Assembly: GCF_002863865.1 (NCBI RefSeq)
Contig: NZ_CP022684.1
Coordinates: forward strand, 1,108,931 to 1,172,930
Direction of reading: 5' to 3'
DNA length: 64,000 nucleotides
Origin: Ketobacter alkanivorans
GTDB lineage: Bacteria > Pseudomonadota > Gammaproteobacteria > Pseudomonadales > Ketobacteraceae
Below the pieces are notes generated by a model. It saw only the letters and a list, made by a program, of their open reading frames with translations, searched no databases and was not told the DNA's origin. Below are positions 8,369 through 14,859 of the stretch, in pieces (position 1 is the stretch's first letter; the number at the start of each line of letters is the position of its first letter). A program made the translations under genes and the position numbers.

Positions 8369-10201
8369 TTGAAAGCGTTACCTTTGATCATTGGATTTGG
8401 AGGAGTGAATGCGGCCGGGCGCGCCTCGTTTCATCATGGCTATCAACGCATGGTTTTTGAATGCCTGAACGAAACGGCACAACAAGAATGCCTGCAAAGC
8501 CTGTCAGTGCTGATGAAAAACGGCGAGAACAAAATCCTTTCCCAACACGACATTCTGGCCGGCACACTGATTCGCAAGATAGAAAAAAACCATTTCGATG
8601 TAGAACGTGTCACTTTGCAAAAACCGGTTAAGTTAAATGGTAAAGAAGACACCCTCAGCTTCACAGTGAAGAAAAAAGATTTACCAAACCGCATTCCCAG
8701 TAACTGGCAGGTTGAGATCAACGGCGGCGATGCCAACATCACCTGCACCGGCGGAGCTGATTTATTAATACCAGACTCGCAGCCTTACCCCGTACAAGCG
8801 GCAGGACAAATACCATCCGGCTTCAACCCGGGCGATGCTTACAGTTCTCGCAATCATCCCCGCGGCTTGCAACTTGCCATGTTCGCTGTTTCCGATGCAC
8901 TGCGTTCCAGCGGGTTGGATTGGTCGACCATTCAACAAAAGGTCGACCCACAACACATCAGCGTATATGCCAGTAGCGCCATGGGGCAACTGGATGAACT
9001 TGGCACCGGCGGCATGCTGCGCAGCAGTCTTCAGGGTAAACGAGTCAGTTCAAAGCAATGCCCGATGGGATTCGCCGATATGACTGCCAATTTTGTCAAC
9101 GCTTACGTACTTGGCAATGTTGGCAATACCGGCGGTATGGTGGGTGCCTGCGCGACGTTTCTGTACAACCTGCAAATGGCCGTACAGGATATTCAAAGCG
9201 GCCGCGCGCAGATCGCCGTAGTCGGAGCCAGTGAAGCGCCTATTCTTCCTGAAGTAATGGAAGGCTATCGAGCCATGAGCGCATTGGCAGAGGATGAAGG
9301 ACTGCGCAAACTCGACGGCACGGACCAAACCGCCGATCACCGCCGTGCCTGCCGCCCATTTGCAAACAACTGCGGCTTTACCATTGCAGAATCATCCCAA
9401 TTTCTGGTGCTGTGCAACGATAAACTGGCCCTTGAGCTGGGTGCACACATCTATGCCGCTGTTCCTAACGTATTTGTACACGCTGATGGCATCAAGCGCT
9501 CAATCTCCGCTCCCGGAATAGGCAATTATCTGACTGTGGGCCGAGCGCTGGATTGCATGGATCAGGCACTGAACCGTCAAGGCAGCCGTGGCCACAGTTT
9601 TGCTATGGCGCATGGCACCGGCACGCCCCAGAATCGCGTGACTGAATCGCATATACTGGATTCGCTGGCGCAAGCCTTTAATATGCAACAGTGGCCAGTC
9701 GCAGCGGTTAAATGTTTTCTGGGGCATTCAATCGGTGTCGCAGGTGGTGATCAAATTGCTGCCGCCCTGGGTGTATTCCAACACGGCATTCTGCCAGGCA
9801 TCACCACTGTTGATACCTTCGCTGACGATGTACACCAAAGCCATATCGCCTTAAGCAACCAACACCGTGAATTCGGCCAGAATCATTTTGGTGGGGCTCT
9901 GATCAACGCAAAAGGATTTGGAGGCAACAACGCCAGCGCCGTATTGCTGTCACCTCGCTGGAGCTGTGACTTTTTGCAGCAGCGTTACGGCAAACAACAT
10001 TGGACAGCGTATCAAAACAGCTTGGAAACCACCCAAACCGCACAGCTGAAATACCATGATGATGTTCTGACAAAAATACCAGAGTCTATATATCGGTTCG
10101 GCGAACCTGAGATAAAAGGGGAAGAACTGAACCTGTCCCGTGACAACATCCACATCCCAGGATACCTTGACGTAACGCTGAAAGGCGATTTCCCCTATTA
10201 G
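8369..10201 (+). CDS. fabY: Beta-ketoacyl-ACP synthase, FabY type
   Basis: A 610-residue condensing enzyme, much longer than FabB or FabF (about 410). The ketosynthase triad is complete: C261 in GACATFLYN, H415 in AHGTGTP and H453 in GHSIGVAGG. An insertion-rich N-terminal part opens with IIGFGGVNAAGR. This length and opening match my memory of FabY of Pseudomonas aeruginosa, which starts fatty acid synthesis by condensing acetyl-CoA with malonyl-ACP in place of FabH; assignment to that subfamily is from memory. The TTG start at 8369 has GGAG eight bases upstream. It stands alone after the thiolase terminator and is followed by a palindrome and the leucine dehydrogenase operon. Confidence 0.75.
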   Translation: MKALPLIIGFGGVNAAGRASFHHGYQRMVFECLNETAQQECLQSLSVLMKNGENKILSQHDILAGTLIRKIEKNHFDVERVTLQKPVKLNGKEDTLSFTVKKKDLPNRIPSNWQVEINGGDANITCTGGADLLIPDSQPYPVQAAGQIPSGFNPGDAYSSRNHPRGLQLAMFAVSDALRSSGLDWSTIQQKVDPQHISVYASSAMGQLDELGTGGMLRSSLQGKRVSSKQCPMGFADMTANFVNAYVLGNVGNTGGMVGACATFLYNLQMAVQDIQSGRAQIAVVGASEAPILPEVMEGYRAMSALAEDEGLRKLDGTDQTADHRRACRPFANNCGFTIAESSQFLVLCNDKLALELGAHIYAAVPNVFVHADGIKRSISAPGIGNYLTVGRALDCMDQALNRQGSRGHSFAMAHGTGTPQNRVTESHILDSLAQAFNMQQWPVAAVKCFLGHSIGVAGGDQIAAALGVFQHGILPGITTVDTFADDVHQSHIALSNQHREFGQNHFGGALINAKGFGGNNASAVLLSPRWSCDFLQQRYGKQHWTAYQNSLETTQTAQLKYHDDVLTKIPESIYRFGEPEIKGEELNLSRDNIHIPGYLDVTLKGDFPY

Positions 10202-10250
10202 TTTATTCAGCCTCCAACGTCAGTAGCGTCGAATACAGTTCCTTGCATAC

Positions 10251-10278
10251 AGGGCGTTGGTTATATAACTAACGCCCT
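10251..10278. repeat. 28-base near-perfect palindrome
   Basis: Two 14-base arms, AGGGCGTTGGTTAT and ATAACTAACGCCCT, abut with no loop and pair along their length except for one G-U. It follows the fabY stop by 50 bases. There is no T-run, so it may be a weak terminator, an mRNA-stabilising hairpin or a dimeric operator. Confidence 0.45.
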
Positions 10279-10474
10279 ATATCCAACTGAGTTATTAACG
10301 CCTCACCGACACGAATTAATTCTGAGCATTTAATTGGTCAGCACAAAAATATAAAGCCCTTAAACATCAATCTATTACGCCTGTCTTTACAAAACCCACA
10401 CAGTCTTTCGTTGTTTCCAATTCGGAAAAGCACAATAAATACATTATATTTTGATTAACACCTATCACATTACG

Positions 10475-10503
10475 AATAGATAGTTGCGATCCAACCATCT
10501 ATT
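10475..10503. promoter_or_regulatory. Inverted-repeat operator candidate before the leucine dehydrogenase operon
   Basis: AATAGATAGTTG and CAACCATCTATT form a 12-base inverted repeat with one mismatch and a five-base spacer. It ends 54 bases before the ATG at 10558 and overlaps a possible -10 region, a position typical for a dimeric regulator such as an Lrp/BkdR, MerR or TetR protein. The regulator is not identified. Confidence 0.4.
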
Positions 10504-10557
10504 CAACACCGGAAAAACAACGAGTGTTATCCCACTCTCGTTTGGAAGGAGATGTAT

Positions 10558-11622
10558 ATGTTCGACATAATCGAGCAGGCGCACTTAGGCGAACTGCACT
10601 TCAAATCTGATCCCTCCACCGGGCTCAAGTCAATCATTGCCATACACAACACCAAGCTGGGAGCTGCGCTGGGCGGCTGTCGCTGCATTGAATACGACTG
10701 CGATGAAGACGCCATAAAAGACGTTATTCGCCTTGCTCGTGGCATGAGTTACAAGGCTGCGCTGGCCAAAGTTCCGCAAGGCGGCGGCAAAGCAGTCATT
10801 CTGAAGCCCTCTGGACACTTTGATCGCAAAGCGCTTTATCAGAGCTTTGGTAAATTCGTAAATGAATTGGGTGGCCGATACATTACCGCCGTCGACAGCG
10901 GTACGACTTTACAGGATATGGATGAAGTGGGCCGGGTCACTCCACATGTCTCTGGCAGCTTGAGTGACGGCCTTGATCCATCCCCCAACACAGCTCTTGG
11001 TGTGCTGGCAGGAATCAAAGCAGCCGCACTCCATCGCTATGGCAATTCAAAACTGAAAGGTTTAACCGTAGCCATACAAGGCGTCGGTAACGTTGGCTTT
11101 CATCTGGCATCATTGCTGTTCAAAGAGGGTGCGCGAATACTGGTTTCAGATGTTGATGAACACAAAGTCAAACAAGCGCGCACGGCCTTTCAGGCTGAAT
11201 CCGTATCACCTCACCAATTCTTCAGCGCCCACTGCAACATTCTTGCCCCCTGTGGACTGGGTGGCGTGATTAACGAAACCACCCTACAGGAGCTGCACTG
11301 CGATATTATCGCCGGATCTGCCAACAATCAGCTCGCTGATCCTGAACACGGTCAGCAGTTGCATAACAAAGGCATTTTATATGCGCCCGACTACGTTATA
11401 AATGCCGGTGGATTAATTCAGGTATCCCTCGGCCTTCGGCACACATCTATTCAGGAAATCTCCAACAAAACCTGGGGTATCAGCGAAACCCTGTATGACA
11501 TCTTTACTCGATCCAAGTCCGAAAACATACCCACATCCAGTATCGCCGATCTGATGGCTGAAGAAATTCTGTACGGACACCACGACATTCCCGAACCCTA
11601 TGCCTTAGCGAAGGGAGCATGA
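10558..11622 (+). CDS. ldh: Leucine dehydrogenase (Glu/Leu/Phe/Val dehydrogenase family)
   Basis: A 354-residue NAD-dependent amino acid dehydrogenase that deaminates leucine, valine and isoleucine to their 2-oxo acids. The N-terminal domain has SGLKSIIAIHNTKLGAALGG and the catalytic lysine region KVPQGGGKAV near residue 80; the Rossmann motif VAIQGVGNVG is near residue 180. The length matches leucine rather than glutamate dehydrogenase (about 450). The ATG at 10558 has GGAAGGAG at ideal spacing, whereas the ATG at 10552 is too close. It is the first gene of an operon with the branched-chain dehydrogenase E1 and E2 genes, three bases before the next start, which supports the branched-chain substrate. 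Confidence 0.9.
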   Translation: MFDIIEQAHLGELHFKSDPSTGLKSIIAIHNTKLGAALGGCRCIEYDCDEDAIKDVIRLARGMSYKAALAKVPQGGGKAVILKPSGHFDRKALYQSFGKFVNELGGRYITAVDSGTTLQDMDEVGRVTPHVSGSLSDGLDPSPNTALGVLAGIKAAALHRYGNSKLKGLTVAIQGVGNVGFHLASLLFKEGARILVSDVDEHKVKQARTAFQAESVSPHQFFSAHCNILAPCGLGGVINETTLQELHCDIIAGSANNQLADPEHGQQLHNKGILYAPDYVINAGGLIQVSLGLRHTSIQEISNKTWGISETLYDIFTRSKSENIPTSSIADLMAEEILYGHHDIPEPYALAKGA

Positions 11623-11625
11623 ACA

Positions 11626-12705
11626 ATGCAGTACACCACAACCCCCTATCAACAAAAACAGTTCATTAATGAAGAGGGCCTTTGCGTCACTCCACTAACC
11701 TCGCATTTAAACAACGCCATGCTGTTGGAAAGCTATCGCGCCATGGTGATGATTCGCACGTTCGATCAGCGCGTCGTTGCTTTACAGCGTACCGGGCAAA
11801 TGGGCACTTATGCATCCTGCCTCGGCCAGGAAGCCATCGGTGCTGGCATTGGTCTGGCGCTGGGGGCAGAAGATGTGTTTCTGCCCTACTACCGGGATCA
11901 GGCTACCCAATACCTCCGTGGCGTGCCCTTAGAACAACAGATGCAATACTGGGGAGGGAATGAATGGGGCAACCATTTTACAGGTGTGGCCGCCCAGGAT
12001 TTCCCTAATTGTGTCCCTATTGCAACACAGGTCACCCATGCCGCCGGGGTAGCCAGCGCCATTAAAATTCGCGGAGAGAAACGTTGCGCACTGGTAACCT
12101 GCGGTGACGGAGCTACCTCTCGTGGCGATTTTTATGAAGCGATGAACCTAGCCGGCGTTTGGCAGTTACCCATGATCATGGTTGTAAATAACAATCAATG
12201 GGCCATCTCCGTACCACGCCAGATACAAACCGGCGCAACAACAATTGCCCAAAAAGCAGTTGCAGCGGGTATTGAAGGCTTTCAGGTCGATGGCAATGAT
12301 GTCTGCGCTGTTTATGACGCGGTACATTACGCTGTTAAAAAAGCCCACTGTGGCAAAGGCAGTACGCTCATTGAAGCGGTCAGTTATCGACTCGGGGATC
12401 ACACCACAGCAGACGATGCAACGCGCTACCGATCCCACGAAGAAGTTAACGAAGCCTGGAAGCGAGAGCCCATCAAACGATTGCAAACCTGCCTGCATCA
12501 AAAGGGTCTATGGAGTGAAAACCAGGAACAAGCATTATTGTCAGAATGCAAACAGGAAGTTGAACAATCCGTACAGGCCTATCTAAAACACGAAGAACAA
12601 CCCGTGTCAGACTTGTTCGATTATCTTTTTGAGGAAACGCCATCCCATCTAGTCACGCAAAAAGAACATGTTCTGAAGAAATGGTCTATGTTGGGAGGTA
12701 AATAG
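11626..12705 (+). CDS. bkdA1: Branched-chain 2-oxoacid dehydrogenase E1 alpha
   Basis: A 359-residue thiamine-diphosphate-binding E1 alpha subunit. The ThDP motif runs from GDGATSRGDF to VVNNNQWAIS near residues 165-195, and the phosphorylation-loop-like region YRLGDHTTADDATRYR is at about 255-270. It decarboxylates 2-oxo acids together with E1 beta. The length is close to Bacillus-type E1 alpha, shorter than Pseudomonas BkdA1 (about 410). From sequence alone it could be a pyruvate dehydrogenase E1 alpha; the leucine dehydrogenase directly upstream favours branched-chain 2-oxo acids. GGGAG precedes the ATG by nine bases. Confidence 0.88.
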   Translation: MQYTTTPYQQKQFINEEGLCVTPLTSHLNNAMLLESYRAMVMIRTFDQRVVALQRTGQMGTYASCLGQEAIGAGIGLALGAEDVFLPYYRDQATQYLRGVPLEQQMQYWGGNEWGNHFTGVAAQDFPNCVPIATQVTHAAGVASAIKIRGEKRCALVTCGDGATSRGDFYEAMNLAGVWQLPMIMVVNNNQWAISVPRQIQTGATTIAQKAVAAGIEGFQVDGNDVCAVYDAVHYAVKKAHCGKGSTLIEAVSYRLGDHTTADDATRYRSHEEVNEAWKREPIKRLQTCLHQKGLWSENQEQALLSECKQEVEQSVQAYLKHEEQPVSDLFDYLFEETPSHLVTQKEHVLKKWSMLGGK

Positions 12706-12706
12706 C

Positions 12707-13750
12707 ATGGGCGCACAGGAAGACATCAAAACTCTGAACGCTGATAACAACAACGTTAGCGCGAAAACCCCGCATGTAGTCACCATGATTGAAGCCATCA
12801 ACCTGGCGTTACACCGTGCTATGAACAGCGATTCCAATGTAGTCGTGTTGGGTGAAGATGTGGCAACTAACGGAGGGGTTTTCCGGGCCACCGTGGGTTT
12901 GAAAGAGCAATTTGGCCACAAACGAGTCATGGACACACCACTGGCAGAAACCCTGATCGCGGGTATCAGCGTAGGAATGGCTGCACAAAAACTGAGACCT
13001 GTCGCCGAAATTCAGTTTATGGGGTTCATCTACGCCACCATGGAGCATATTGTTTCCCATGCCGCGCGCCTGCGCAACAGAACAAGAGGGCGGCTAACCT
13101 GCCCTATGGTGCTGCGTGCACCCTATGGTGGGGGCATACACGCACCGGAACATCACTCAGAAAGTACCGAAGCACTGTTTGCCCATATCCCAGGTATTCG
13201 AGTGGTGATTCCATCATCCCCAACCCGCGCCTATGGCCTTTTATTAAGTGCCATAGAAGACCCAGATCCAGTTATCTTTCTGGAACCAAAGCGTATTTAC
13301 CGAATGGTAAAACAGGAAATCTATGATGATGGTGTCGGCCTGCCACTGGACACCTGCTATACCCTGAGGCAAGGCGAGGACATAACCCTTATCAGTTGGG
13401 GGGCCATGATACACGAAACACTGCAAGCCGCGACCCAGTTAAAAAAGCAAGGCATCTCAGCCGAAGTGATCGACGTGGCCACCATCAGCCCTCTGGATAT
13501 CGACACACTGATCGCATCCGTGCAAAAAACCGGGCGTTGCATCATCATTCAAGAGGCAGCCAGACACTGTGGTGTTGCCGCAGAGATCAGTGCGTCGTTG
13601 CAGGAACAGGCCTTCGCCTCACTGCTCTCCCCGATCAAACGCATAACCGGCTGCGACACCCCCATGCCCTACCTGCGTCGCGAAAATCTTTACATGATCA
13701 GTAGCCAAGAAATTGTAGACGCAACGATAAAAATAATGGAGGCCCCATGA
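12707..13750 (+). CDS. bkdA2: Branched-chain 2-oxoacid dehydrogenase E1 beta
   Basis: A 347-residue E1 beta subunit with the transketolase-type pyrimidine-binding and C-terminal domains. Conserved blocks include VVLGEDVATNGGVFRAT, the DTPLAE loop, AEIQFMGF and PYGGGIHAPEHHSE. It forms the alpha2-beta2 heterotetramer that decarboxylates the 2-oxo acid and passes the acyl group to lipoyl-E2. The N-terminus carries about 20 extra polar residues before the domain. GGAGG sits eight bases before the ATG; only one base separates the E1 alpha stop, and the E2 start overlaps its stop by four bases. Confidence 0.92.
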   Translation: MGAQEDIKTLNADNNNVSAKTPHVVTMIEAINLALHRAMNSDSNVVVLGEDVATNGGVFRATVGLKEQFGHKRVMDTPLAETLIAGISVGMAAQKLRPVAEIQFMGFIYATMEHIVSHAARLRNRTRGRLTCPMVLRAPYGGGIHAPEHHSESTEALFAHIPGIRVVIPSSPTRAYGLLLSAIEDPDPVIFLEPKRIYRMVKQEIYDDGVGLPLDTCYTLRQGEDITLISWGAMIHETLQAATQLKKQGISAEVIDVATISPLDIDTLIASVQKTGRCIIIQEAARHCGVAAEISASLQEQAFASLLSPIKRITGCDTPMPYLRRENLYMISSQEIVDATIKIMEAP

Positions 13751-14859
13751 AGTACTTCAAACTACCGGATCTGGGAGAAGGCTTACAAGAGGCCGAAATA
13801 GTAGAGTGGCATATAAAGCCTGGGGATACTGTGACCACCGGGCAAACTATTCTCTCGGTTGAGACCGCCAAGGCAATCGTGGATATCCCAGCGCCACAGG
13901 ATGGCATCATCGCCGCCTGCTTTGGAGACGAAGGCGATCTCATTCATACAGGCGAGCCACTATTGGAGTTTCAGGGAGAGAACCAGGAAGACACAGGAAC
14001 CGTGGTCGGTAAAATGGAATCCGCCTGCGATCAGTCAGAACGGGAGCAGTTTGTTATTGGCAGCCCCTATCGGCCCGGCCCAAATGTACCTTTGGCCACG
14101 CCTGCTATTCGAGCACTGGCTAGACGGCTGAACGTAGACCTGAACCACATCAGCGGTACTGGCAATCATCACATGATCACCGGCGACGATGTGGAAAAAG
14201 CAGCTCGCCTGACCCACGATCTGGGTGAAGCTCAGGCACTGAAAGGCGTACGCCGCAGCATGGCACGCAACATGGCTATCGCTCATGCCGAAGTGGTAAA
14301 GGTCACCATCAATGACGACACAGACATACACCACTGGCACAAAGAGGAAGACATCACCCTGCGTCTGGTTCGTGCGATTGCCAGCGCATGCCAGCAAGAA
14401 CCCAACCTCAATGCCTGGTACGACAGCGATAACAACACTTTCAGAGTCATCGATAAAGTTGATCTGGGTATCGCAGTAGATACTCCCGACGGCCTGTTTG
14501 TACCAGTACTACGAAACGTATGCCAACGGGAACCGGAAGATATACGACAGGGTTTGGATCATATCAGGAAAGACGTAAAAGACCGCACCATACCGCCACA
14601 AGAAATGGCCGGTGCCACCATCACCCTTTCAAATTATGGCACGATCGCCGGTCGCTACGGCAACCCGATCATAATGCCTCCAATGGTAGCTATATTGGGG
14701 GCGGGCAAGATTTACAAAAACGTAGTAGAGACCGCAACAGGATTTGCCAGCCATCGCTTCTTACCGCTGAGTTTGAGTTTTGATCATCGAGTGATAACAG
14801 GAGGCGAGGCTGCACGCTTTTTACGAGCGGTTATGGATGACGTGGCGTTGCCGGTATAA
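13747..14859 (+). CDS. bkdB: Branched-chain 2-oxoacid dehydrogenase E2 (dihydrolipoyl acyltransferase)
   Basis: A 370-residue E2 core protein with one lipoyl domain (residues 1-78, lipoyl lysine in SVETAKAIVDIP), a peripheral-subunit-binding domain (about 115-155, ATPAIRALAR) and a catalytic acyltransferase domain (about 165-368). It transfers the branched acyl group from the lipoyl arm to CoA. The catalytic motif reads DHRVITGG, where most E2 proteins have DHRxxDG, so the usual Asp is Thr. No E3 gene follows; a shared dihydrolipoamide dehydrogenase must be encoded elsewhere. The ATG overlaps the E1 beta stop. The last 29 bases overlap the convergent gene on the other strand. Confidence 0.9.
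   Translation: MKYFKLPDLGEGLQEAEIVEWHIKPGDTVTTGQTILSVETAKAIVDIPAPQDGIIAACFGDEGDLIHTGEPLLEFQGENQEDTGTVVGKMESACDQSEREQFVIGSPYRPGPNVPLATPAIRALARRLNVDLNHISGTGNHHMITGDDVEKAARLTHDLGEAQALKGVRRSMARNMAIAHAEVVKVTINDDTDIHHWHKEEDITLRLVRAIASACQQEPNLNAWYDSDNNTFRVIDKVDLGIAVDTPDGLFVPVLRNVCQREPEDIRQGLDHIRKDVKDRTIPPQEMAGATITLSNYGTIAGRYGNPIIMPPMVAILGAGKIYKNVVETATGFASHRFLPLSLSFDHRVITGGEAARFLRAVMDDVALPV

Larger units (their letters stand above)
10202..10557. other. 356-base intergenic region with two inverted repeats
   Basis: This AT-rich gap separates fabY from the leucine dehydrogenase operon. It contains a near-perfect palindrome 50 bases after fabY and a second inverted repeat about 55 bases before the leucine dehydrogenase start, both listed separately. 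A possible -35 element TTGATT lies at 10451-10456 with a weak -10 overlapping the left arm of the second repeat. I see no coding potential. Confidence 0.6.

Noticed and set aside
11626..14859. The E1/E2 genes as pyruvate dehydrogenase
   Set aside because: Sequence alone allows it, but leucine dehydrogenase is the first gene of the operon, which favours branched-chain 2-oxo acids.
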